A stretch of DNA of 64,000 nt from Streptomyces sp. TRM70350 (GCF_019219825.1 NZ_JAHUXH010000004.1:248001-312000); one strand, 5' to 3'. Shown: positions 42,794 through 52,217, numbered from the stretch's first letter. The notes: generated from the letters alone by a model not told the origin. Program-made: numbers and translations.

Positions 42794-43366
42794 ATGATGC
42801 GTTCCGTACGTGCGCTGCCGCTGGCGGCCCTGCTGATGCCCGTCCTGCTCACCGGCTGCGGCACCGAGCAGGCCGACGCCGCCGACCCGGCCGAACTCGG
42901 GTCCCGCGCCCAGGCGTTGGGCATCGCACCCGAGCACGTCTACGTCACGGAGGCCGACGGCTTCACCCTCGCCCAGCAGTCCGTCGGCGTGTACGGCGGC
43001 GACGGCTTCTCCGCCGTGTACGTGTCACAGCAGACCGGCGCCCAGATCCAGCTCACCGTCGACCGCGGCACCGTCAACTCCGCCAACTGCTCCGAGTGCG
43101 TGCGCGACGGCGACGCCTGGTTCCGTGGCACCGGGGAGCAGCGCGAGTACGCCGTACCCAAGGACGGCCACGTGCTGCGGGTCAGCGGCGCCGCGGTCTC
43201 CCGCGACGTGCTGCGCGAGGCGGCTCTCGCCGCCCACACTCCGTCCGCCGACGAACTCGACACCCTCCTGCCACCTGCCCAGGATGCCGCCACGCCCGTC
43301 GAACGCGGCGACCTGCCTCCGGCCGGTGACGGGGCGCCCAACAACGAGGTGGGCGCGAGCGGTTGA
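42794..43366 (+). CDS. Secreted lipoprotein of unknown function
   Basis: The 190-residue protein starts MMRSVRALPLAALLMPVLLT with lipobox LLTGC, so it is a lipoprotein on the outer face of the membrane. The remainder is soluble, with two close cysteines (NCSECV) and a disordered Pro-rich end. AGGA lies 7 nt before ATG 42794. No family recognised. Convergent with the DUF397 gene. Confidence 0.8.
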   Translation: MMRSVRALPLAALLMPVLLTGCGTEQADAADPAELGSRAQALGIAPEHVYVTEADGFTLAQQSVGVYGGDGFSAVYVSQQTGAQIQLTVDRGTVNSANCSECVRDGDAWFRGTGEQREYAVPKDGHVLRVSGAAVSRDVLREAALAAHTPSADELDTLLPPAQDAATPVERGDLPPAGDGAPNNEVGASG

Positions 43367-43379
43367 CGTCACGGCGCCG

Positions 43380-43562
43380 TCAGTTGCCGGGCAGCTTCAG
43401 GAAGGCGGTCCAGGTGGCGGGGGTGACGGTGAGGTGGGGGCCGGTGGGGGTTTTGGAGTCGCGGATGTGGATGGTGGTGGGCTGGACGGCGACCTCGATG
43501 CATGCGCCGCCTTCGCCACTGCTGTAGCTCGACTTGAACCATTCAAGTGCGGTGCCGCTCAT
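43380..43562 (-). CDS. DUF397 domain-containing protein
   Basis: The 60-residue protein has a complete DUF397 domain: LEWFKSSYSSGEGGACIEVA at the front, IHIRDSKTPTGPHLTVTPAT, then W and F. In Streptomyces these small proteins are encoded next to XRE/DUF5753 regulators and the pair works as a toxin/antitoxin-like or regulatory module (as in bldB/whiJ-type loci). It overlaps the 3' end of the XRE gene by 4 bp (ATGA), but that gene is frameshifted here. Confidence 0.93.
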   Translation of the reverse strand: MSGTALEWFKSSYSSGEGGACIEVAVQPTTIHIRDSKTPTGPHLTVTPATWTAFLKLPGN

Positions 43563-44298
43563 TGCTCTCCCAGAAGACGGTCCAGCAGGTCTCTCGTGTC
43601 CTCCGCGTTGAGGGCCTGTGTCCGCAGCATCGCATACTTCTGGGTAAGGATCCCCACCTCGTCGGGGTTGGCGATCAAGGTGCTGCCGCGCTGTGTTTCG
43701 CTGTACGCGAGCCGCTGGTGCTCAGGCGTCTCCAGCAGGATGAACGGGCCTTCCAGCCCGGCGTGCGAGGTGCGCCCCAACGGCAGGATCTGCAGCGTGA
43801 GCCCGGGCAGTTCTGCGTACTTTCGCCAGGACCTCGCGCCGCTCGATGCGCGCCGCAACCAACTGCTCGACCCTCGTCCTCGTCGTAGACCGGCACACGG
43901 TTGCGGAAGACCGCCCGCGCGTACGCCTCCGTCTGGAGCAAGCCAGGGACCAGCAGACTCTCGTACCACGAGATCACGATCGCCTCCCGCTCCCGATCCA
44001 GGTACTCCTCCGCCCACATCGGTACGAGATCGACCTCCGGCATCCTGCTCAACGCAGTCGACAACGCCCCCTTGGTGTCGAGGAATTCGTCGATCCCCTC
44101 GGCGGGATCCGGCTTCAGCGGCCGTCGGCCCTGCTCGATCGACGCGATCTGTTGCTCGCTGACGCCGAACTGCTCGCCCAGTGACTTCTGCGTGTATCCG
44201 GCGGCCTCGCGATAGAGGGCGAGCAGCGCGCCCAGCATCTTCATCGCCGAGGCGTTCCGTCGTGATCGTCGTGACCGGGTCGTGGTGCTCACGGTCAC
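43559..44298 (-). pseudogene. XRE regulator with DUF5753 domain, two frameshifts
   Basis: The front frame gives an XRE helix-turn-helix (GYTQKSLGEQFGVSEQQIAS) and the start of DUF5753 (AIVISWYESLLVPGLLQTEA then YARAVFRNRVPVYDEDE). The middle continues in a second frame (VEQLVAARIERREVLA), and the end in a third (RKYAELPGLTLQILPLGRTS through DTRDLLDRLLGEQ). The breaks lie at the CCC run 43871-43873 and the TTT run 43821-43823, about 50 bp apart; one extra base at each site explains both. GTG 44298 or 44292 starts the frame. Partner of DUF397. Likely inactive unless these are sequencing errors. Confidence 0.82.
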
Positions 44299-44668
44299 GT
44301 GATGGCCACGCGGTGTGACTCACGTCATGTGAACGAAGAAAACCGCCTACTCGGAGGGTGGCCGCGCGGGCCGTCGAGCTCAGCGCCCGCGCGCTGCCCG
44401 GTCTGCCGAGAATGCCCGTCTGGACGGAAAAGGCCGTGGTGGCCTGGGCATCAAGCGACACGTATACGCATCACGTAACGTCCGCTGCAGCGCGACAAAA
44501 TGGCGGCTTATCGTTTTACATCACTCACATGAGTGCCTTCGGGTGTCTCGCAGCAGACCTCGGGCATGCACCCATCGCAAGTGTCACGAGTAATCGCCCA
44601 GTTCAGTTCAGAACACGGCTGGAATCCATCGAGACTGCTGTCGACACAAGCGAAAGTGAGTGACCGCC
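44299..44668. promoter_or_regulatory. 370-bp divergent promoter region with palindromes
   Basis: Upstream of both the XRE gene and the DUF642-like gene, this region has lower GC than its surroundings. TCACGTGA (44295-44302) overlaps the XRE start, and CACTCA-CA-TGAGTG (44522-44535) lies 134 bp before the secreted-protein gene. Either may be an operator; the proteins are unknown. Confidence 0.4.
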
Positions 44669-45268
44669 ATGAGGGCCAACCGTTCGATCCGAGCCGCTGT
44701 CGTGTCCGCGCTGTCCGTGCCTCTCCTCATCGCTGCCGCCGTCCCTGCCCAAGCCGACACACGACTGCACGTCGAGAACCCGAACTTCAACACGCCGGGC
44801 GTCGAGCAGGACGGCACGCATTACCACAATGTGGGTGTCGGCAGCCCTGCCATGCCGGGCTGGTCGGTCACCCATGGCAACGTCGACATCTATGGCCGCG
44901 GCTTCGCCAAGGCTCCGACGGGCACCCAGGCGCTCAGCCTCAACGGTGGTACCTCGGGGACGGTCATTCAAACCCTGGAAACCACACCCGGATCAACAGT
45001 GACCGTCTCCTGGCTCCAATCACCCGACACGTGGTCCGGATGCTCCACCAGCAACAGTCAGGTCTACAGCGCAGGCGTGACGGACTTCAACGGCTCCGCC
45101 ACGGAGCTGTTCAATCCGGGTCGACCCACCACAGCCGGAGACTGGACGAGGGCAACCCTCACGTTTACCGCCAGTCGCTTCCTGACGACTTTGGAGTTCG
45201 CCTCACAAAACGGCGGTGGCGCCTGTGGCCCTCTGATCACGCACGTCGTTGCCCACGAGAAACCGTGA
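44669..45268 (+). CDS. Secreted DUF642-like protein
   Basis: The 199-residue protein has a signal peptide (cleavage near VPAQA-DT) and a jelly-roll domain of the DUF642 kind: PGWSVTHGNVDIYGRGFAKA, QALSLNGGTSGTVIQTLETT, PGSTVTVSWLQSPD and DWTRATLTFTASRFLTTLEF. DUF642-type domains bind carbohydrate in plants and appear in bacterial secreted proteins. ATG 44669 is used; GTG 44660 is an in-frame alternative. A strong terminator follows, so it is a single-gene unit. Confidence 0.75.
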   Translation: MRANRSIRAAVVSALSVPLLIAAAVPAQADTRLHVENPNFNTPGVEQDGTHYHNVGVGSPAMPGWSVTHGNVDIYGRGFAKAPTGTQALSLNGGTSGTVIQTLETTPGSTVTVSWLQSPDTWSGCSTSNSQVYSAGVTDFNGSATELFNPGRPTTAGDWTRATLTFTASRFLTTLEFASQNGGGACGPLITHVVAHEKP

Positions 45269-45300
45269 TGGCCCGACGAACTCGGGCACGGCACCACACA

Positions 45301-45338
45301 GATGGGGCGGGCCGCCGGCACCGGCGGTCCGCCCCATC
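45301..45338 (+). terminator. Strong terminator hairpin after the DUF642-like gene
   Basis: 18-bp arms (45301-45318 and 45321-45338, GATGGGGCGGGCCGCCGG with its complement, one G-U pair) leave almost no loop. It is one of the most stable hairpins in the window, 33 bp past the stop. Confidence 0.85.
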
Positions 45339-45401
45339 CACGTGATTTCGGGTCTTCGGGAGTAGGGGGACCGCTGCCCCGGGCCGCCTACGCTTGGCGG
45401 C

Positions 45402-46049
45402 ATGCTCCCCCGACTCCTTGTCTACACCCGCACCACCGCCTACCGGCACGACTCCATCCCGGCCGCCGTCGCCGCCCTCCGCGCCGTCGGGGACTTCGAC
45501 GTCCAGCACACCGAGGAGCCCGCCGACCTGGAGACGCCCCTGGACGGGTACGCCGCCGTCGTCTTCCTCTCCACCAGCGGCGAGGTGCTGACCCCGCCCG
45601 GGCGGGAGCGGCTCGCCGCGTACGTCGAGGCGGGCGGCGGTTTCGTCGGCGTACATGCCGCGGCCTGCACCGAGTACGAGTGGCCGTACTACGGCGAACT
45701 GCTGGGCGCCTGGTTCGACCGGCATCCCGCGTACCAGCCGGGCAAGGCGGTCGTCGAGGACCGCGGTCACCCGGCCACCCGGCACCTGCCCGCCGTCTGG
45801 GACTTCACCGACGAGTGGTACGACTTCCGCTCCAACCCGCGGGGTTCGGTGCGCGTGCTCGTGTCCGCCGACGAGTCGTCGTACGAGGGCGGTGGCATGG
45901 GGGACGACCATCCGCTGGTGTGGTGCCGGGAGAAGGGTGCCGGGCGTGTCTTCTACACCGCGCTCGGCCACGCCTCCGAGGCCTATGCGGACCCCGACTT
46001 CCGGGCCCATCTGCGGGGCGGTGTCCGGTGGGCGGCGCGGCTCGACTGA
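45402..46049 (+). CDS. ThuA domain-containing protein
   Basis: The 215-residue protein has a single ThuA fold, similar to a class I glutamine amidotransferase: LLVYTRTTAYRHDSIPAAVA, AAVVFLSTSGEVLTPPGRE, GGFVGVHAAACTEYEWPYYG and HPLVWCREKGAGRVFYTALG. ThuA of rhizobia takes part in trehalose use; in Streptomyces these proteins often lie with sugar-degradation genes, as here. Single-domain, without a signal peptide, so cytoplasmic. Convergent with the LacI gene at 46077. Confidence 0.9.
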   Translation: MLPRLLVYTRTTAYRHDSIPAAVAALRAVGDFDVQHTEEPADLETPLDGYAAVVFLSTSGEVLTPPGRERLAAYVEAGGGFVGVHAAACTEYEWPYYGELLGAWFDRHPAYQPGKAVVEDRGHPATRHLPAVWDFTDEWYDFRSNPRGSVRVLVSADESSYEGGGMGDDHPLVWCREKGAGRVFYTALGHASEAYADPDFRAHLRGGVRWAARLD

Positions 46050-46076
46050 CGGCCCGTCGGCCACCGCCGTCCGCCC

Positions 46077-47120
46077 CTAGCCGCGCGGCGGAGCCGTGCT
46101 CGCCCGTTCCACCAGGCGGGTCGACAGTTCCGTGCGGGTGCCCTCCGGGCGGTCGCCGTCCATCATGCGCAGCAGCAGGCGCAGGGCCGTGGCCGCCATT
46201 TCCGAGATGGGCTGACGGATCGTGGTCAGGGGAGGGGAGGCCCAGCGGGCCTCGGGCAGGTCGTCGAAACCGACCACGCTGATGTCGTCCGGGACTCTGA
46301 GGCCACGCTCGGCCACGGCGTCGTACACCCCCAGGGCCACGCGGTCGGAGCGGACGACGACGGCCGTCGGCGGCTCGGGCAGGTCGAGGAGTTCACGCAT
46401 ATGTCTGCGGGCGACGGACTCGTCGAACCCGGCATGCCGCACGTACTCCGGGCGGTGCCGTACCCCGGCCGAGGCGAGCGCCGAGCGGTAGCCCGCGATC
46501 CTGGCGCTGCTGCACATCGTGCGCCGATGGTCGGCGATGACGGCGATGCGTTCGTGGCCGAGGGACAACAGGTGCTCGGTCGCCGTCACCCCGCCCTGCC
46601 AGTTCGCCGCGCCCACCGAGACCACGCCGGGCGGCGGTTCGCGCACCGGGTCGATCATCACGAAGGGGACGCGGTGCTGTTCGAGCCACGCGTACTGCGA
46701 CTCGGTCAGCTCGGCGAGGGTGAACAGCACCCCGGCCGAGCCGCGCGCGGTGAGCTTGTCCAGCCAGCCGCGCTCCGGGCTGCCGGTGCGGCCGCGGGCG
46801 AGGTCCGCCGAGACGACCACGTCCAGGCCCGCGTCGTGCGCCGCCTGCTCCACGCCGTGCAGCACCGCACCGGACCAGGAGCTGTCCAGCGAGTGCACCA
46901 CGAGGTCGACGAGGCGGGGCGCCTTCGCCGCGTCGAAGCGCGGTCTGCGCACGTAACCGAGCCGGTCCAGGGCCTCCGTGACCCGGCGGCGCGTCTCGGG
47001 CGCCACGTCCTCGCGGCCGTTGACCACCTTGGACGCGGTCGGCACCGATACCCCCGCCTCCCGGGCCACCACCGCCAGCGTCGGCCCCGCCGGCGCACCC
47101 GCACTCCCCGTACGGACCAT
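46077..47120 (-). CDS. LacI-family regulator of the carbohydrate locus (1)
   Basis: The 347-residue LacI repressor has a helix-turn-helix (residues 13-35, LAVVAREAGVSVPTASKVVN) and a sugar-binding domain (LVDLVVHSLDSSWSGAVLHG, ISVVGFDDLPEARWASPPLT then TIRQPISEMA). The recognition-helix pattern VPTASKVVNG is common in regulators of plant-polysaccharide genes. ATG 47120 has GGTGG 5 nt upstream. The GAAAGCGCTTCC operator at 47178 in its own promoter suggests autoregulation. It is on the same strand as, and downstream of, the GH43 operon, and likely controls it. Confidence 0.9.
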   Translation of the reverse strand: MVRTGSAGAPAGPTLAVVAREAGVSVPTASKVVNGREDVAPETRRRVTEALDRLGYVRRPRFDAAKAPRLVDLVVHSLDSSWSGAVLHGVEQAAHDAGLDVVVSADLARGRTGSPERGWLDKLTARGSAGVLFTLAELTESQYAWLEQHRVPFVMIDPVREPPPGVVSVGAANWQGGVTATEHLLSLGHERIAVIADHRRTMCSSARIAGYRSALASAGVRHRPEYVRHAGFDESVARRHMRELLDLPEPPTAVVVRSDRVALGVYDAVAERGLRVPDDISVVGFDDLPEARWASPPLTTIRQPISEMAATALRLLLRMMDGDRPEGTRTELSTRLVERASTAPPRG

Positions 47121-47177
47121 CGGGAACCACCTCTCCGGCCCGCCCGAGGGCCATCGAAAGTTGCGACCAGCACCATA

Positions 47178-47189
47178 GAAAGCGCTTCC
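47178..47189. promoter_or_regulatory. LacI-type operator GAAAGCGCTTCC (type A, copy 1)
   Basis: Palindromic LacI-style site, 58 bp upstream of the regulator at 46077-47120. Related sites lie at 52218-52229 and 54538-54549. Flanking CGAAAGTT (47155-47162) and AACTTTCG (47252-47259) form a further inverted repeat around it. Confidence 0.6.
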
Positions 47190-47287
47190 TACACTAAGCG
47201 GGCCGTAGGCGGACGTGAAGACGCCGGTCATCACGGGAGTGCGGTTGGCCGAACTTTCGAAATCCCGGAGCCGGAAGCGGGCTTGAC

Positions 47288-48871
47288 TCAGGCACGGCTC
47301 ACCAGTCGGAAGCCGTGGAAGTCCGCCGTGAAGGACGCGTCGACGAGATCCCGGGCGTGGATCCCGGCCATGGCGCCGGTGAAGCGGAGCCGGGTTCCGT
47401 AGTCGTCGGACAGGCGGCTGAAGTCCAGCGGTGGTCCGATCGGTGCGCGGACGCCGTCCCGTAGGTACCAGAAGCGGGCGTCGGCGCCGTCGATCGTCAC
47501 ACCCAGCATGACCGGTGCCTCAGCCACGTCGACCACCGCCACCTGCCGGGCGCCCTCTTCATCCCGTTCGACCAGGCTCAGCACCGTCCGGCCGCCGCCC
47601 CGCCACTGCTGGCCGCGCTGCGGCTCGCCCTCCGGCTCCGCCCATGTCACATCGAGGCTGAGGTACGCCTCGCTGTCGTAGCGCAGGACCAGACCGGCGG
47701 CCTGCGTGAAGCTGCGCGGCCGGGCGTCCACGGTCACCTCCGCCTCCGCGCGGTGCTCGGTGATCCGCTGGGCCAGCAGGCTCTGCCCCCAACGGGACTC
47801 GGGACCGTGCCGACCGCGCAGCCGGATCCAGCCGGGGCGGCTGGTGGTGTCGGCCCAGGACGGGTCCGGGTACTCGCGCAGGGTGCTCCACGGCCAGTCC
47901 AATTGCGCAGAAAGGGACGGGAGTTCGGGCTCCCAGGGCCGCGTCGGTACGTCGACCTCGACCGCTGGATGCCGGCCGCCGTGCGCCAGTCTCGGCCACC
48001 CCTCCGCGTCCCACACCACCCGCTGGATCGCCGTCTCCCGGCCCAGCGTGCAGCGCGGACCGTGCGGCGTCCGCAGCGGGCGGGCTGTCAGGTGGCTGAG
48101 CAGCCACTGCCCGTCCGCTGTTTCGACCAGCTCCCCGTGCCCGGCTTTCTGCAACGGCACCTCGGGGTCGTCCCGCGTCGTCAGCAGGGGCCGGTCGTCG
48201 AGTTCGTACGGGCCGGTCAGGGCACGGCTGCGGGCCACCCGTACCCCGTGCTCCCATCCCGTGCCGCCCTCCGCGAGGACCAGGTAGTACCAGCCGTCGC
48301 GGCGCAGCAGCTTGGGGCCCTCGATGAGCCGGTCGTGCTGCAGGAGCAGGTGCGTGCCGCCGATCGGGACCAGCGTTTCCCGGTCCAGCTCGGTCATGAC
48401 GATGCCCGCGAAGCGCCTACCCCCTGGGCGAGGGTCGTTCTGGAGGTTCAGCAGCCAGAGCCTGCCCTCCTCGTGGAACAACGCGGGATCGAAGCCGTGG
48501 CTCGCCACGCGGCGCGGGGCCGTCCACTTCCCGGCCACGTCCGTGGCCGTGGAGACGTAGGTGTCCAGGTCGAAGTACGGCGTGCCGACCGAGCGCACGA
48601 CGGAGTACGTCACCCAGAACCGCTCCCCGTCCCAGCTCAGGGACGGCGCCCACACGCCGCCCGAGTCGGGCACCCCGGCCAGCGAGTCGCCGGGGACCGC
48701 GCCCCGCACATGGCCCGCGTACTCCCAGTGCGCCAGGTCGCGGGAGCGGTGGAGGGGGATCGTGGGGAACCACTCGAAGGAACTGGTCGCCACGTAGTAC
48801 CAGTCGCCGACCCGGACCAGCGACGGGTCCGGGGCGAAGCCGCGGATGACGGGGTTGCGCAGCAGGGTCAC
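47288..48871 (-). CDS. Glycoside hydrolase family 43 (beta-xylosidase-like)
   Basis: The 527-residue enzyme has an N-terminal five-blade GH43 propeller with the three catalytic acids: Asp15 (FAPDPSLVRVGDWYY), Asp128 (GFDPALFHEEG) and Glu184 (IEGPKLL). A C-terminal beta-sandwich (residues 310-527) resembles the domain of beta-xylosidases in this family. It has no signal peptide, so it cleaves imported oligosaccharides, probably xylo- or arabino-oligosaccharides. GTG 48871 overlaps the permease stop (GTGA). It is the last gene of the importer operon. The exact sugar is unproven. Confidence 0.9.
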   Translation of the reverse strand: MTLLRNPVIRGFAPDPSLVRVGDWYYVATSSFEWFPTIPLHRSRDLAHWEYAGHVRGAVPGDSLAGVPDSGGVWAPSLSWDGERFWVTYSVVRSVGTPYFDLDTYVSTATDVAGKWTAPRRVASHGFDPALFHEEGRLWLLNLQNDPRPGGRRFAGIVMTELDRETLVPIGGTHLLLQHDRLIEGPKLLRRDGWYYLVLAEGGTGWEHGVRVARSRALTGPYELDDRPLLTTRDDPEVPLQKAGHGELVETADGQWLLSHLTARPLRTPHGPRCTLGRETAIQRVVWDAEGWPRLAHGGRHPAVEVDVPTRPWEPELPSLSAQLDWPWSTLREYPDPSWADTTSRPGWIRLRGRHGPESRWGQSLLAQRITEHRAEAEVTVDARPRSFTQAAGLVLRYDSEAYLSLDVTWAEPEGEPQRGQQWRGGGRTVLSLVERDEEGARQVAVVDVAEAPVMLGVTIDGADARFWYLRDGVRAPIGPPLDFSRLSDDYGTRLRFTGAMAGIHARDLVDASFTADFHGFRLVSRA

Positions 48872-49782
48872 TTCAGCGCCCCCAGCGTGACGCCGGTCCG
48901 CCAGTAGCGCCGCATCGCGATCATCATGATCGCCATCGGGATGATCGACATCAGCGCGCCGGTCAGGACCAGGCTGGTGAGGTCGACGCCGGATTCGAGG
49001 CGTTTGCCGGACCAGTTGTACAGGCCCAGGTTGAGGGTCCAGTTCTCCTCGCCGCGCAGGACGGTGAGGGGGAGGAAGAAGGCGTTCCAGGTGTTGACGA
49101 AGGCGAGCAGGAACACCGTGGCGCCGCCGGTCGTCATCATGCGCAGCACGATGCTGAAGAAGATGCGCAGCTCGCCCGCGCCGTCGATGCGGGCCGCCTC
49201 CAGCAGCTCGAACGGGATGGTCGACTCCGTGTAGACCTTGGCCAGGTACACGCTGAACGGATTGATCAGGCAGGGGATCAGCATCGCCCACGGGGTGTCG
49301 ACCAGGCCGATCTCCGAGAACATCAGGTACAGGGGCAGCGTCAGCAGGGCGATCGGGATCAGGAACGAGCCCACCACGCAGGCGAAGACCAGCTGGCGGC
49401 CCGGGAAGTCGAAGCGGGCCAGGCCGTAGCCGGTGGCGAGGGCGACGAGGGTGCCGCCCAGGGAGCCGACGCCCGCGTACAGCAGCGAGTTGGCCGTCCA
49501 GCGCAGGAAGATGCCGTCGTCGTACGTGAAGAGCTGATGCAGGTTGTCCCACAGGTGCATGCCGGAGAACCACAGGCCGTTGCTCTGGTACAGCCCCGTG
49601 CGGTCCTTCGTGGCGGCGACGATCAGCCACCACACCGGGAACAGGCTGTAGACGCTGGCCAGCACCAGGCCGATGAGGAGGAAGCGCTGCCCGCCCCGTG
49701 AACGGGCAGCGCGGTCGGGGCGGCCCAGGCGGCGCACCGTGCGCGTGGGCGGATTCTTCGTACGGTCCTCGGTGAGCACCAT
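48868..49782 (-). CDS. Sugar ABC transporter permease (MalG-type)
   Basis: The 304-residue membrane protein has six segments and the EAA loop EAARIDGAGELRIFFSIVLR that contacts the ATPase. The N-terminal segment is FLLIGLVLASVYSLFPVWWL. It pairs with the upstream permease, whose stop overlaps its ATG by 1 bp (TGATG). No ATPase gene is present, so a shared MsiK-type ATPase encoded elsewhere is assumed. Confidence 0.93.
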   Translation of the reverse strand: MVLTEDRTKNPPTRTVRRLGRPDRAARSRGGQRFLLIGLVLASVYSLFPVWWLIVAATKDRTGLYQSNGLWFSGMHLWDNLHQLFTYDDGIFLRWTANSLLYAGVGSLGGTLVALATGYGLARFDFPGRQLVFACVVGSFLIPIALLTLPLYLMFSEIGLVDTPWAMLIPCLINPFSVYLAKVYTESTIPFELLEAARIDGAGELRIFFSIVLRMMTTGGATVFLLAFVNTWNAFFLPLTVLRGEENWTLNLGLYNWSGKRLESGVDLTSLVLTGALMSIIPMAIMMIAMRRYWRTGVTLGALK

Positions 49783-50666
49783 CAGTCGGCCTCCCTCGAA
49801 GTCAGCCGGTAGAAGAGGAAGGACGCGACGCCGAGGATGAGCGCGAGGAGTACCGACAGGGCCGCGGCGTAGTGGTAGTTGCCCGCGTTGAACGCCTGGT
49901 TGTAGATGATCATGATGGGGGTGAAGCTGTCGTTCACCGTCTGCGGTGTGACGTTGCGGAAGAGGGCGGGCTCGTTGAAGATCTGCAGCATCTGGATGAT
50001 CGAGAGCATGCCCGTCAGGACGAGCGCGCCGCGCACATACGGGATCTTGATGCTGAGGGCGATCCGGCGTTCGGAGGCGCCGTCGAGGCGCGCGGCCTCG
50101 AAGAGCTCGCGGGGCACCGCCTGCAGGGCGGCGTAGATGATCACCATGTTGTAGCCGATGCCGTGCCAGGTGAGCAGGTTGCCGATGGACGGCCAGACCA
50201 TGGACGGGGCGAAGAAGTTCCAGTCGAAGCCGAAGGCCTCGCCCAGCGGGGTCAGCGGGCCGACCTCGGGGCTGTAGAGGTTGATCCAGACGATCGCGGC
50301 GACCACACCCGGGATCATGTACGGGACCAGCAGCAGGATCCGGAAGCGGCCCGCCGCGCGAGCGGTGAGCGCGTCCAGGAACAGCGCCAGGATGAGGCTG
50401 ATCAGCAGCATCACCGGGATCTGCACACAGGCGAACAGCACCACGCGCAGGACGGAACCCATGAACGCGGAGTCGGTCAGGCCCTTTTGGTAGTTGTCGA
50501 GGCCGGAGAACGTCTCCGTCGAGCCGCCGAGGCCGAGGCCCGAGCTCTGCTCGGTGTACAGGGACTGGTGGACGGCGTACCCGATCGGGAGCAGGTAGAG
50601 GAAGACGAAGCCGAGCTGGAAGGGCACCGTGAAGGCGGCACCCTTCCAGCGCAGGGAGCGAATCAT
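49782..50666 (-). CDS. Sugar ABC transporter permease (MalF-type)
   Basis: The 294-residue membrane protein has six segments (FTVPFQLGFVFLYLLPIGYA first) and EAA loop EAARLDGASERRIALSIKIP. Typical MalF-like partner of the downstream permease. It starts 10 bp past the lipoprotein stop. Together they import an oligosaccharide for the GH43 enzyme. Confidence 0.93.
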   Translation of the reverse strand: MIRSLRWKGAAFTVPFQLGFVFLYLLPIGYAVHQSLYTEQSSGLGLGGSTETFSGLDNYQKGLTDSAFMGSVLRVVLFACVQIPVMLLISLILALFLDALTARAAGRFRILLLVPYMIPGVVAAIVWINLYSPEVGPLTPLGEAFGFDWNFFAPSMVWPSIGNLLTWHGIGYNMVIIYAALQAVPRELFEAARLDGASERRIALSIKIPYVRGALVLTGMLSIIQMLQIFNEPALFRNVTPQTVNDSFTPIMIIYNQAFNAGNYHYAAALSVLLALILGVASFLFYRLTSREAD

Positions 50667-50676
50667 TGGTGAGTGC

Positions 50677-52014
50677 CTAGCCCTTGACGCTGATACCGCG
50701 GGACTTCAGGTCATTGACGGTCCACTCCTGCATGTGCGCCAGGAGGTCCGTGACCTTCTGCTCCTTGTTGACGACCTTGGCCCAGCCGGCCTGCAACTCC
50801 GTGAACATGGCCGTCCAGTTGGGGCCGAAGGTCCAGTCCGTGGTGACGGTGTCCAGGCTGTCGGTCACGACCTTCTGCGCGGGCTCGTAGTGCTCACCGA
50901 GCAGCTTCTCGGAGATCGACTCGGCGACGTAGGCGTCGCTGTCGGCGAGGGCCGGCATCACGCCGTTGCCGGTCTCCGGGCTCGCCATCGTCTTGACCGC
51001 GCCCGGATCGGTCGACATCCACAGCGCCGCCTCGGCGGCCTGCTCCTGGTGCTCGCACTGCTCGGTCACCAGGGTCACGCTGCCGGTGAGGTTGGTGCCG
51101 GCGGGCGTCTTGGGCGCCTCGCCGGTGAAGGTGGGCCAGGGGGCGAGGGCCCAGTCGCCGAAGGACTCGGTGAAGTTCTGCACCATGCCGGCCATCTGCC
51201 AGGTGGAGATCTGCCGGGTCGCGGTGCCGCCCTTGTCGTAGTTGCGCTGCACGGCGGCGTAGTCGGCGAAGGACAGCTTGGAGTTGAGGTCGTTGTCGAT
51301 GACCTCCTGGATCACCTCGGCGGCCTTGAGGGTCCCCTCGTCCTGGAAGTCCACCTTCCAGGAGTCGCCGTCGACGGCGTACCAGTGCGCGCCGGCCTGC
51401 ATGGCGAGCACCTCCAGGGTGCTGGGATCCTCACCGGCGTAGTTGGTGATCTTGATGTTGTGCTTCTTCAGCTCCTTGCCCGCGGCGATGAAGGCGTCCC
51501 AGGTGGCCGGGGGCTCGATGCCGTACTTCTCGAAGATGTCGGCACGGTAGATCGTGAAGTTGGGCGAGGAGCTGGTCGGGACGCCGTAGAGCTTCCCCTG
51601 CACCTGGGCGCTCGCCCATGAACCGGCGTTGAACCTGTCCTTCTCGCCCTCGACGTACTGCGTGATGTCGGCGAGCGCGCCCTCCGCGACCCAGCTCGTC
51701 ACGTACTCGGCGGTGTTCTGCACCAGGCAGGGGGCGTTGCCCGCCTTGACCGCGTTGGTCAGCTGCTTCTGCATGGTCAGCTGGTCGGTGACCTTCGTGT
51801 ACGTGAGCTGGACGTCCTCGTGCGAGGCGTTGAACGCCTTGACGACCTCCTCCTGGCCGTTCGCCCAGCCCCAGAAGGGGAGGGTCACCGGGCCGGAACC
51901 CGAGGAGTCTCCGGAGTCGGAGTCGGAGCCGCCGCAGGCGGCGAGCAGGCCGGTGAGCGCGATACCCGCGACTGCGGCGCGGGCGAACCTTCTCCGGGGG
52001 CTGGTGAAGTTCAT
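50677..52014 (-). CDS. Sugar-binding lipoprotein of the GH43 importer
   Basis: The 445-residue extracellular lipoprotein has a signal peptide and lipobox LLAACGGS, then a Ser/Asp-rich spacer. The sugar-binding family 1 pattern includes VTLPFWGWANGQEEVVKAFN and ATWDAFIAAGKELKKHNIKI; aromatic residues near the ligand site are abundant. It is first in the importer-GH43 operon. Two operator types (52138 and 52218) precede it. Confidence 0.93.
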   Translation of the reverse strand: MNFTSPRRRFARAAVAGIALTGLLAACGGSDSDSGDSSGSGPVTLPFWGWANGQEEVVKAFNASHEDVQLTYTKVTDQLTMQKQLTNAVKAGNAPCLVQNTAEYVTSWVAEGALADITQYVEGEKDRFNAGSWASAQVQGKLYGVPTSSSPNFTIYRADIFEKYGIEPPATWDAFIAAGKELKKHNIKITNYAGEDPSTLEVLAMQAGAHWYAVDGDSWKVDFQDEGTLKAAEVIQEVIDNDLNSKLSFADYAAVQRNYDKGGTATRQISTWQMAGMVQNFTESFGDWALAPWPTFTGEAPKTPAGTNLTGSVTLVTEQCEHQEQAAEAALWMSTDPGAVKTMASPETGNGVMPALADSDAYVAESISEKLLGEHYEPAQKVVTDSLDTVTTDWTFGPNWTAMFTELQAGWAKVVNKEQKVTDLLAHMQEWTVNDLKSRGISVKG

Positions 52015-52137
52015 CGGACCGTGTTCCTTCGGAAATCAGGCGTCTGGCAACGGGGGACGCGGCGGCTCGGTACTGGCCGGCATCGGCGGTGTGAACACCG
52101 TCGGCTCGGTGGGCGGGGCGGCCAGGCAGAAGTGATA

Positions 52138-52149
52138 GAAACCGGTTGC
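52138..52149. promoter_or_regulatory. Operator GAAACCGGTTGC (type B, copy 1)
   Basis: 11 of 12 bases match GCAACCGGTTGC found at 54636-54647 and inside 54826-54843. It lies 124 bp upstream of the importer lipoprotein start. The AACCGGTT core is a perfect palindrome of the LacI-site type. Confidence 0.6.
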
Positions 52150-52217
52150 TGGGAAGGTAGGCCGCTCTCCCCGCCTCTAGCAAGAGGTGTGCGGCACTTT
52201 GTTTGAAGAGTTGGTAG

